The notes under the pieces: generated by a model
Databases searched by the model: none
What the model was told of the DNA's origin: nothing
Seen by the model: only the letters and a program-made list of their open reading frames with translations
Shown: positions 7,316-13,371 of the stretch, one piece after another
Numbering within the stretch: the stretch's first letter is position 1
Layout: every line of letters begins with the position of its first letter
Assembly: GCA_019310865.1 (NCBI GenBank)
Contig: JAFDDL010000032.1
Location: 1-14,502 of the forward strand
Source: Deltaproteobacteria bacterium
Lineage (GTDB): Bacteria; Desulfobacterota; Desulfobacteria; Desulfobacterales; JAFDDL01
Direction of reading: 5' to 3'
Length of the DNA: 14,502 nt
Translations under genes and position numbers: made by a program

Positions 7316-7341
7316 GGGAGCGTTATTAGGGAGCGTTATTA
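7316..7341 (+). repeat. 13-bp tandem duplication covering the ribosome-binding site of SnoaL copy 3
   Basis: GGGAGCGTTATTA occurs twice back to back (7316-7328 and 7329-7341), the second copy ending on the A of the ATG at 7341. Copy 2 has the unit once. The result is two Shine-Dalgarno sites in series. The insertion also brings an upstream TTG-started frame from inside the hairpin into frame with the gene. Confidence 0.85.
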
Positions 7342-7805
7342 TGGAAGAATCAAATAATCGAAAATTAGAGGAAGTGGCCGACCGTATGGAGATAACTGAT
7401 CTTATCTCTCGATCCGCTTGGTTTATGGATGAGGGAGATGTCGAAGCCTGGGTGGAACTGTTCACCGATGATGCCGGCATAGATGGTACGTTATTTGTTG
7501 GCCGAGAGATAAAAGGAAAAGAGGTTCTGAAAGAGTTTTGCACTCAGCTGACCGAGACGTTTGGCGCAATGGGTGTACTACAGGGCCGGCACATGATGAC
7601 GAACATCAGCATCGAGTTGCTGGGCGATGGCAAAGCCAAGGCTCGTTTTTACATGCTTGCTTCTATAGGGATTCCGTATATTGCTCAACCGATCCCGTCT
7701 GTATTGGGTACTTACCATAGCCAGCTTGTGAAAATCGACGGGAAATGGCTTTTTTCCCAGCTAACGGCCAAACCGGATAACTACTCCCAATATGAGTTCA
7801 AGTAA
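7341..7805 (+). CDS. SnoaL/NTF2-like family protein, copy 3 (mosaic)
   Basis: The product is 154 aa from the ATG at 7341, the start conserved with copy 2. A longer in-frame TTG start at 7266 is rejected because it lies inside the hairpin and is open only because of a 13-bp insertion. The protein has Ser25 and Asp30 (SRSAWFMDEGD), one extra residue before the RHMMTN motif (His84), and the same SQYEFK ending as copy 2. The 5' part follows copy 1 (33 identical bases from GAGATAACTG, about 7388) and the 3' part follows copy 2 almost base for base, which indicates recombination or gene conversion. Differences from copy 2 cluster in segments expected to line the pocket (24-34, 67-82, 103-117), suggesting a changed substrate or a non-catalytic partner. 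It stands 78 bases before the ferredoxin gene. The reaction is unknown. Confidence 0.88.
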   Translation: MEESNNRKLEEVADRMEITDLISRSAWFMDEGDVEAWVELFTDDAGIDGTLFVGREIKGKEVLKEFCTQLTETFGAMGVLQGRHMMTNISIELLGDGKAKARFYMLASIGIPYIAQPIPSVLGTYHSQLVKIDGKWLFSQLTAKPDNYSQYEFK

Positions 7806-7831
7806 TGACCGGATGAGCTGAATTTATGCCC

Positions 7832-7855
7832 CCCTTGAGCGAAAACGCTCAAGGG
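7832..7855 (+). repeat. Perfect 10-bp hairpin after SnoaL copy 3
   Basis: It has the same arms and AAAA loop as the hairpin after copy 2 (CCCTTGAGCG, 7832-7841; CGCTCAAGGG, 7846-7855). It lies between copy 3 and the ferredoxin gene, 28 bases before the latter's ATG, without a T run. If it acts on RNA, it could set unequal expression of SnoaL and ferredoxin/AOR. Confidence 0.75.
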
Positions 7856-7883
7856 AAACATTTGGCTTTAAGGAGGTAAGAAA

Positions 7884-8354
7884 ATGCGAAAAGTTTTAGT
7901 AGTAAACTACGAAAAGTGCACAGGTTGCAGGACCTGTGAGATAGCCTGTTCTTTCTCTCACAAGAAAGTATTTAACCCGACGAAAGCTTCAGTTCACGTC
8001 ATAAAGTGGGAGGAAGAGGCAAAATATGTGCCTATGGTTTGCCGACAATGTAAGAACCCGCCCTGTGAGGAGGCCTGTCCGGTTGAGGCGATCGCCCGGG
8101 ATCCGGAAACCGGGGCAATGCTAATTGATGATGAGCTGTGCACGGGTTGCCGGATATGCATGGAAGAATGCCCTTATGGTGCGATAACGGTCGACCCGGA
8201 AACAGATGAGATTCTCAAATGTGATTTATGCGGTGGCAATCCCATGTGTGTCAGGTTCTGTGAGCCAAAGGCTTTGGAATATTTAACGACCGCTGCCTTT
8301 AATTACCGAAGTACAAAGGCATCTGCCGAGCGCTTGTCGATAGACGCAGAGTAA
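7884..8354 (+). CDS. Four-cluster [4Fe-4S] ferredoxin, electron partner of the AOR
   Basis: The 156-aa product has sixteen cysteines in four groups, enough for four [4Fe-4S] clusters: Cys12/15/18/22, Cys53/56/61/65, Cys86/89/92/96 and Cys113/116/122/126. This is the HycB/DmsB-like arrangement (CxxCxxCxxxC first, CxxCxxxxCxxxC second) used by electron-transfer subunits. There is no signal peptide, so it works in the cytoplasm. It ends 14 bases before the AOR gene, with AGGAGGGTG between, so the two are surely co-translated. This matches the AorA-AorB layout of bacterial tungsten aldehyde oxidoreductases, in which the small subunit wires electrons to or from the catalytic subunit. No FAD/NAD-binding third subunit (AorC-like) is visible here, so electrons probably pass to free ferredoxin or another partner. 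The ATG follows AAGGAGGT. Confidence 0.93.
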   Translation: MRKVLVVNYEKCTGCRTCEIACSFSHKKVFNPTKASVHVIKWEEEAKYVPMVCRQCKNPPCEEACPVEAIARDPETGAMLIDDELCTGCRICMEECPYGAITVDPETDEILKCDLCGGNPMCVRFCEPKALEYLTTAAFNYRSTKASAERLSIDAE

Positions 8355-8368
8355 AGGAGGGTGAAAAA

Positions 8369-10309
8369 ATGGATGGATGGACGGGAACCATATTAAGAAT
8401 TGATTTGACAGAAGAAAAAGTCACAAAAGAAAGCCTCCCACCGGAGTTTGCCGAGGATTACCTCGGTGGCTTGGGGTTTGGCCTAAAATTGCTTTATGAT
8501 GAAGTGCCGCCGGGAACGGACCCTTTTGATCCGGAGATGATCTTCGTCGTCGCCGCCGCACCCCTGTCAGGCACATTAAGTCCTTCTAATGGAAGGCTAC
8601 ACGTCATCACCAAGTCTCCGCTGACCGGTATTTTAGGAGATTCGAACGCCGGCGCATTCTTCGGTCCGGAACTGAAATTCGCGGGGTACGATGCTATCGT
8701 CATAAAGGGTAGAGCAAAAAATCCGGTTTATATTTTTATCGAGGACGATGAGGTTCAGATACGTGATGCGACGCATTTATGGGGCCAGGAGAACAGAGTA
8801 GAAGTTGTTGAAAAGATCAGGAAGGAAATTGGCGGTCCGCCAGTAGAGATCATGGACATTGGCATTGGGGGGGAGAATAAAGTGGTATATTCCGGCGTGT
8901 ATACCTCCCATACTCGGATTGCGGCATCAACGGGGATCGGTAGTGTTTTAGGTGCCAAAAACATGAAAGCCGTTGCCGTACGGGGAACGAAAAGTGTTAA
9001 AGTCGCCGATCCGGATGGGTTTCTACAGGCAGTGGAAGAATTACATAATAGGGTAAAAAACAGCCAAATGTTCGAACTTTTTTCCAGTGTTGGAGCAATT
9101 GGAATAATGCAGACCCCCTTTAACGAAATGGGTCTCCTGCCTTTTCGAAATTCGCAGGAAGCATGGATGGCTCCGGAGGAGTTTGAACCCATCAGTGGTG
9201 AGACCTGGATAGAACGATTCAAGCAAAAAGATATGGCCTGTTTCGGGTGTCCCGTACATTGTTCCCATTATTATAAAATTAAGGATGGCCCATATGCCGG
9301 GTTGAAGGGCGAAGGTGTGGAATATGGTGCATATGCGCCATTTTCGTCCGTGCTGGGAGTCACTGATGCGGCGTTTGCGACAAAAGCAGTTTCAGTTTGC
9401 GATGAGTACGGATTTGATGCGAACTGCATCGGATACATCATCGCTTTTGCGGCCGAACTCTTCCAGCGGGGTATCATAACGAAGGAGGATACAGACGGTA
9501 TCGATCTGACCTGGGGAAATCAGGAAGCCAACCTGGAAATGATAAGAAAGATCGCCCTTAGAGAGGGCTTCGGCGCTGTGCTGGCGGATGGATTTCAGAA
9601 GGCGGCGGAAACGATTGGAAATGGCTCGGAACGCTATCTGTTGACCATTAATGGGAGGCCCCCAACAAGCTTTGATTTGAGATATGGAATCGCAGCCGTG
9701 TTATGCCACCTTACATCCACCAGGGGAGCTGACCACCTCAAGGGGATGCCGGGAGCCGAGTTTTTTGAAGGTTCGTATCCGGATTATGACGAACCCCTGG
9801 CGAAAAAGTATTTTAATATTTCCACCATGCATCCGGACTCACCTGAAGGTAAGGAAAAACTAGTCGTGCGGCAGGAAAACATGATGGCGGTTGCAAACTG
9901 CGTCGGTATGTGTACATTTTTTCATGAGTGCCTGAGCACGCTGGAGTATACGGTTGGCGACCTTGACGACATTGCCAAAGTGCTGACGCCCGCAACCGGG
10001 GTGCAGTATGATGCGGAACGTTTGCAGGAGATTGGAGAACGATTATACCGATTCCAGCAGGCTTACAATGCTCGAGAGGGTGTTCGCCGAAAAGATTTCA
10101 AACTGCCAAGACGGTTCACTGAAGAAAAGATTCCAGATGGACCTACTAAAGGACGTTCAATGGATCCCAAAACAATGGACAAGGTATTGGATGCCTATTT
10201 TTTAGCCAGGGGAATGGACCCTGAAACAGCGCTTCCTACCCGAAAGGGGCTTGAAGAAGTTGGTTTGGAATATATTGCAGAGGATTTGGAAAAGCGGAAA
10301 ATAATATAA
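8369..10309 (+). CDS. Aldehyde:ferredoxin oxidoreductase family protein (tungsten-bis-pterin enzyme)
   Basis: The 646-aa length is normal for the AOR family. The N-terminal domain opens GWTGTILRIDLTEEKV and contains GGLGFGLKLL (33-42). The cluster-binding motif is Cys291-x2-Cys294-x3-Cys298, with a fourth ligand candidate at Cys515 (NCVGMCTFF). GEGVEYGAY (Glu318) and TRGADHLKG (His456) correspond to active-site Glu and His positions of characterised AORs. The enzyme interconverts an aldehyde and a carboxylate using a tungsten (or molybdenum) pterin and ferredoxin, in the cytoplasm. The family also includes the ring-reducing BamB of class II benzoyl-CoA reductase. The simple ferredoxin-AOR pair and absence of other bam genes favour aldehyde chemistry, though the substrate could be a CoA ester. 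The C-terminal LPTRKGLEEVG also survives as a relic at 1882-1986. Start ATG with GGAGGGTG. Confidence 0.92.
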   Translation: MDGWTGTILRIDLTEEKVTKESLPPEFAEDYLGGLGFGLKLLYDEVPPGTDPFDPEMIFVVAAAPLSGTLSPSNGRLHVITKSPLTGILGDSNAGAFFGPELKFAGYDAIVIKGRAKNPVYIFIEDDEVQIRDATHLWGQENRVEVVEKIRKEIGGPPVEIMDIGIGGENKVVYSGVYTSHTRIAASTGIGSVLGAKNMKAVAVRGTKSVKVADPDGFLQAVEELHNRVKNSQMFELFSSVGAIGIMQTPFNEMGLLPFRNSQEAWMAPEEFEPISGETWIERFKQKDMACFGCPVHCSHYYKIKDGPYAGLKGEGVEYGAYAPFSSVLGVTDAAFATKAVSVCDEYGFDANCIGYIIAFAAELFQRGIITKEDTDGIDLTWGNQEANLEMIRKIALREGFGAVLADGFQKAAETIGNGSERYLLTINGRPPTSFDLRYGIAAVLCHLTSTRGADHLKGMPGAEFFEGSYPDYDEPLAKKYFNISTMHPDSPEGKEKLVVRQENMMAVANCVGMCTFFHECLSTLEYTVGDLDDIAKVLTPATGVQYDAERLQEIGERLYRFQQAYNAREGVRRKDFKLPRRFTEEKIPDGPTKGRSMDPKTMDKVLDAYFLARGMDPETALPTRKGLEEVGLEYIAEDLEKRKII

Positions 10310-10391
10310 GCAGGCCGGTGTACCGAGAGTCGGTTTGGCCCAGTCCTATGGTGCCCAGGGCAATGCCGGTACGATTATCCTGAAAAAGTAG
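10308..10391 (+). pseudogene. Relic of a third thiolase C-terminus
   Basis: Just after the AOR stop, a frame open from 10305 reads PRVGLAQSYGAQGNAG and then TIILKK before TAG at 10389-10391. This is the typical thiolase last strand-turn-strand (compare VGLVDTLGGDGV..LILKRD at 2417-3592 and VGLVHNMGAG..AILKK at 210-1352). It is not a copy of either intact gene's end. About 25 codons remain, with no start or body, so it is a deletion remnant of a third thiolase that once lay between the AOR and acyl-CoA dehydrogenase genes. It fills most of the 103-base gap there. Confidence 0.7.
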
Positions 10392-10412
10392 GGGGACAAA
10401 GGGGAAAGCATC

Positions 10413-11606
10413 ATGGATTTCATGTTTGATGAAAAGACAGAGGCTCTGAGGCGTGAAGTTCGCCGGTTTGCCAGAGAGGAACTCCCAACAGACCATATTA
10501 TTCAGACTGAGGAATATGCCTCAGATAATTTGTGGTCCATGAGCATGGCAATCTCCAAAAAACTGGCCCAAAAGGGATGGCTGACCATTTCCTGGCCCAG
10601 GGAATTTGGGGGGATGGGGGCGTCCGACTGGGAGCAGGCCGCGTTCAAGGAAGAGGCCGGCTATTGGGCGATACCCGGCACCAATATGGGCGTAGGCGGT
10701 ACGGGCTGGATCGGTCCCACACTCATGCTGATGGGGACGGAGGAGCAGCGAAAGAAATTCCTTCCGCCAATTGCCGCCGGCGACGAGGACGGCGTATGGA
10801 GTACCGGTTACAGTGAGCCGGATGCCGGTAGTGATCTGGCCAGTCTTCGTACTATGGCCCACCGGCAGGGTGATGAATACGTCATCAACGGTCAGAAGAT
10901 ATGGAACAGTGGCGGTAACCGGGCAAGATGGTGCTGGCTGGCATGCCGAACCAACCCCGACACACAGAAGAAACATCAGGGAATTAGCATTATTATTGTG
11001 GATATGCAAAGCGAAGGCGTTAGTATAAGGCCGATCGCCAATATCGTGGGACACCATTCGTTCAACGAAATCTTTTTCAAGGATGTCCGGGTACCGGCGA
11101 CAAATTTGGTCGGCCAGGAAAACAAGGGCTGGTCAGTGCTCATGACCGCCCTTTCCTTTGAAAGGGAATTGGGCTTGTACTTCTCTGGCATGTTTCGGCG
11201 TGCATTGGATGAATTGATCCTTTATACCAGGGAAGCGGGGCTGATCACCCGGCAAGCTATACGGAACAAGCTGGCAGAGCTGGCGATGCATATTGGTGCC
11301 TTGCGGTTAAATGTCTACGAGACCGTCTGGAAACAGAGCATGGGGGAAAAGGTCATATATGAACCTTCCATGGACAAGTTATATATGGTTGAAGTTTTGG
11401 AGCGAATCGGCTGTACGGGATCGGAAATACTGGGTGCATATGCTCAGCTGGACCCGTTGTATGAGTATGGCCCTCATACCCGCGTACAAAAAATCATAAA
11501 AAACATGTACTGGATGGCCTCAGGGATGGTTTCCGGGGGCGGAACACAGGAGACGATGAGAAATATCGTTGCCCAATTCGGTCTCCAGTTACCAAAGACC
11601 AATTAA
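10413..11606 (+). CDS. Acyl-CoA dehydrogenase, likely catalytic subunit
   Basis: The 397-aa flavoprotein has all three ACAD domains: the N-terminal helical domain (SWPREFGGMGAS, 60-71), the middle beta domain with the FAD/substrate motif GYSEPDAGSDLASL (132-145), and the C-terminal helical domain ending SGGGTQETMRNIVA. It should introduce an alpha,beta double bond into an acyl-CoA and pass electrons to ETF. The medium-chain-type catalytic Glu before GT is missing (SGGGTQE). A Glu-Arg pair sits at 250-251 (LSFERE), the position of the base in isovaleryl- and long-chain-type enzymes. It is followed after 37 bases by a second, unlike ACAD, the gene arrangement of heteromeric alpha2beta2 ACADs of steroid catabolism (FadE26/27, FadE28/29). 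The start ATG lies 12 bases after GGGG and 21 bases beyond the thiolase relic. The chain or ring substrate is unknown. Confidence 0.93.
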   Translation: MDFMFDEKTEALRREVRRFAREELPTDHIIQTEEYASDNLWSMSMAISKKLAQKGWLTISWPREFGGMGASDWEQAAFKEEAGYWAIPGTNMGVGGTGWIGPTLMLMGTEEQRKKFLPPIAAGDEDGVWSTGYSEPDAGSDLASLRTMAHRQGDEYVINGQKIWNSGGNRARWCWLACRTNPDTQKKHQGISIIIVDMQSEGVSIRPIANIVGHHSFNEIFFKDVRVPATNLVGQENKGWSVLMTALSFERELGLYFSGMFRRALDELILYTREAGLITRQAIRNKLAELAMHIGALRLNVYETVWKQSMGEKVIYEPSMDKLYMVEVLERIGCTGSEILGAYAQLDPLYEYGPHTRVQKIIKNMYWMASGMVSGGGTQETMRNIVAQFGLQLPKTN

Positions 11607-11643
11607 CGGGTCGTTCAACTCTTTAACAGAGTGGAGGTAAGAT

Positions 11644-12837
11644 GTGAATTTTGAGTTGACGGAAGATCAGAAAATTATTCAACAAATTGTTCAGGAATTT
11701 TTTCAAAAGGAATGGTCCGGCGATCACACCCGAGAAATCATGGCCGACTCGAAGGGGTATGACCCGAGGTTGTGGAAAGAAATGACAGAACTGGGATACA
11801 CCCGTTTGATCGTTCCGGAAATCTACGAAGGAACCGATGGAGATTTTCTGGAACTGACGCTGTTTATGGAGGAGATGGGAAAACACGTCGTGCCGTCGCC
11901 GTTTTTCACCACCGCCTGCCAGTGCATGCCCGCTATTCTAGAATATGGCAGTGATGCACACAAGGCGGCCATCTTGCCGCGGATCGGCGCCCATGGGGAG
12001 ATCTGGAGCTTTGCTTTAAATGAAATTTGCGCTGATTATGATGCCAATGATATCCAACTAACAGCCAGTGAGAAGGCAAACGGATTTGTTCTCAATGGTA
12101 TCAAGTTGTTCGTTCCCTATGCAAATTCCGCCGATTATCTACTGGTGGTGGCGCGGACCGAGCAGATCTCCACCACTGCTGAAGAAGGCATCAGCGTTTT
12201 CATGGTTGCAACGAACTCCGATGGGATTGACATTGAGGAAATGCCCACCGCAGCCCCCGGTGTCAAATGCAAGGTTCGGTTCAACGATGTGGCCATACCG
12301 GCAGACGCCATACTGGGAAGTCTGAACCGGGGTTGGGAAATCGTGGAATATATCCTTGAACATGGGGCAGTCCTGAAGGCAGCCGAGATGGCTGGGGGCG
12401 CTCAAGCCGCCCTGGGTCTGGCCGTCCGGTATGCCAAGGAAAGAATTCAGTTTGACAGGCCCATCGGCTCGTTTCAGGCCATTCAGCACCGACTGGTGAA
12501 TATGCTTAAGGAAGTGGAAAGTCTGAGGAAACAAGTATATGAAGCGGCCTGGAACATCAGTGTGGGATCACCCTCCCGGCTTCTCAACGCATCGGCCAAG
12601 GCCATGGCCAACGAGGCTTACCACCGCGTCTGTTTTGATGCCGTGGCCATCCACGGGGCCATCGGTTGGACTCGGGAGATGGATGTCAGCCTTTACTTGC
12701 TGCGATCCAAAGACCTGGAAAACGACTGCGGCGGTCTCGACTTTCATAAAGAGTGGATAGCCGCAGAGTTGGAAAAAAAGGATCTTAAATTTCTACTGAC
12801 GGACCGTTTGGATGAACCTGTCGAAGCCGCTTCTTGA
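11644..12837 (+). CDS. Acyl-CoA dehydrogenase, divergent second subunit
   Basis: The 397-aa ACAD-fold protein is clearly different from its neighbour. The N-terminal domain starts MNFELTEDQKIIQQ. The middle-domain motif, usually ALTEPxxGSD, is degraded to ALNEICADYDAND (124-136). The C-terminal domain keeps the flavin-binding ERIQFDRPIGSFQAIQH (266-282) and HGAIGWTREMDVSLYL (337-352). No Glu-Arg pair occurs at the isovaleryl-type position, where it reads LKAAEMAGGAQAA (244-256), and no EGT motif is present at the end. It is thus a candidate non-catalytic or FAD-completing partner of the ACAD at 10413. This matches the beta subunits of heteromeric steroid ACADs, whose FAD site is shared between chains. 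The start is GTG at 11644, eight or so bases after GGAGG. An ATG at 11642 is followed at once by TGA and is excluded. Confidence 0.9.
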   Translation: MNFELTEDQKIIQQIVQEFFQKEWSGDHTREIMADSKGYDPRLWKEMTELGYTRLIVPEIYEGTDGDFLELTLFMEEMGKHVVPSPFFTTACQCMPAILEYGSDAHKAAILPRIGAHGEIWSFALNEICADYDANDIQLTASEKANGFVLNGIKLFVPYANSADYLLVVARTEQISTTAEEGISVFMVATNSDGIDIEEMPTAAPGVKCKVRFNDVAIPADAILGSLNRGWEIVEYILEHGAVLKAAEMAGGAQAALGLAVRYAKERIQFDRPIGSFQAIQHRLVNMLKEVESLRKQVYEAAWNISVGSPSRLLNASAKAMANEAYHRVCFDAVAIHGAIGWTREMDVSLYLLRSKDLENDCGGLDFHKEWIAAELEKKDLKFLLTDRLDEPVEAAS

Positions 12838-12863
12838 AAAAGGTGGCTGCGAAACAATATAAT
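12834..12863 (+). promoter_or_regulatory. Candidate sigma-70 promoter for the MaoC-OYE genes
   Basis: TTGAAA (12834-12839, overlapping the ACAD stop codon) and a perfect TATAAT (12858-12863) are 18 bases apart. Transcription would start near 12870, about 26 bases before the next ATG. A second TATAAT at 12876-12881 has no -35 partner and would leave almost no leader. The spacer is distinctly AT-rich. It is a consensus match only. Confidence 0.45.
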
Positions 12864-12895
12864 TTCAAAAACTTGTATAATTTGCGAGGCGTATT

Positions 12896-13354
12896 ATGAG
12901 TGAAGAACACAATGAGCGGACCATGACGATCACGACCGGCGGGCGCACCGTTACCGAAACGGATATTGTAACGTTTGTGAATACCGTGGGCCTTTATGAG
13001 CCTGCTTTTGTGGACATGGAGTACATCAAGGAGCACATGCCCCCGACACACCAAAAGCGTTTTGCCCCCGTACCGCTGATTATCGGTATCGGGATGGGTC
13101 TTCTGGCGACCCAACTAGAGGCTATAAAAAAGTTTATGGAAGAACTGGGCGCCAGCGGTAGCGCCGGCCTGTTGGGGCTCTCCGCCCAGGTGATGGCGCC
13201 GGTTTTTGTAGGCGACACCCTGTTCGTTGAAGCCGAGTTCAAAGTTAAGCGAAAGACCAGCAAGGGCCATACGCTCGCGGATTTTCTGCACGTGGTCAAG
13301 AACCAGCAAGGCACGGTAGTAATGGAATTTACCGAGACAGCCTTATTAATTTGA
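12896..13354 (+). CDS. MaoC-like hot-dog protein lacking the usual catalytic Asp/His
   Basis: The 152-aa product has the MaoC/(R)-hydratase layout. GGRTVTETDIVTFVNTVG (15-32) is followed by the segment that normally reads GDFNPxHxDxEY, then a hydrophobic helix (PVPLIIGIGMGLL, 58-70), AQVMAPVFVGDTL (typically the PVxxGDTL strand), and a final FTETALLI. In true (R)-specific enoyl-CoA hydratases the Asp and His of D-x4-H are catalytic. Here the segment is GLYEPAFVDMEY (32-43), with Leu33 and Phe38 in those places. It is therefore probably a non-catalytic partner of a heteromeric hydratase, as in ChsH1/ChsH2-type complexes, or an enzyme with a different chemistry. No second MaoC gene is visible in the window, so a partner may lie downstream. 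A likely promoter lies in the 58-base gap upstream, and the next gene begins 17 bases after its stop. The ATG follows GCGAGGCG. Confidence 0.85.
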   Translation: MSEEHNERTMTITTGGRTVTETDIVTFVNTVGLYEPAFVDMEYIKEHMPPTHQKRFAPVPLIIGIGMGLLATQLEAIKKFMEELGASGSAGLLGLSAQVMAPVFVGDTLFVEAEFKVKRKTSKGHTLADFLHVVKNQQGTVVMEFTETALLI

Positions 13355-13371
13355 GGAAGGAGGGCTCTGTA

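Larger units (their letters stand above)
6741..7872 (+). repeat. Tandem duplication of a SnoaL cassette (two units of about 560 bases)
   Basis: Two consecutive units each contain a CTTTAAAT-like leader, GAAATAGAGAAGGGAGCGTTATT, a SnoaL-like gene, the same 3' flank and a perfect hairpin. Unit A is about 6741-7296 and unit B about 7297-7872. The last 130 or so coding bases plus the flank with the hairpin are nearly identical, with single scattered changes, while the middle of the genes has diverged. A third, dispersed copy without the hairpin begins near 1366. Limits are approximate because they were set by eye. Confidence 0.8.

Noticed and set aside
7266..7340. Longer start (TTG at 7266) giving SnoaL copy 3 a 25-residue extension
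   Set aside because: The extension is encoded by the hairpin and a 13-bp duplication, has no homologue in copies 1 and 2, and ATG 7341 is preceded by a good ribosome-binding site.
6775..7805. Naming the SnoaL genes baiE or ketosteroid isomerase
   Set aside because: Only the fold and a few pocket residues agree, and two of the three copies lack the Tyr. The sequence does not support a specific reaction.
7263..7855. Intrinsic terminators at the two 10-bp hairpins
   Set aside because: No T run follows either stem; GGGAAACATT(C/T)GG follows instead.
7884..10309. BamB-BamC (class II benzoyl-CoA reductase) assignment for the AOR and ferredoxin
   Set aside because: The fold and length fit, but no other bam genes or ring-cleavage genes are present, and the gene pair matches AorA-AorB. 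It cannot be excluded without a tree.
11615..11632. Small inverted repeat ACTCT/AGAGT between the two acyl-CoA dehydrogenase genes
   Set aside because: A five-base stem close to the Shine-Dalgarno is easily explained by chance, and no T run follows.
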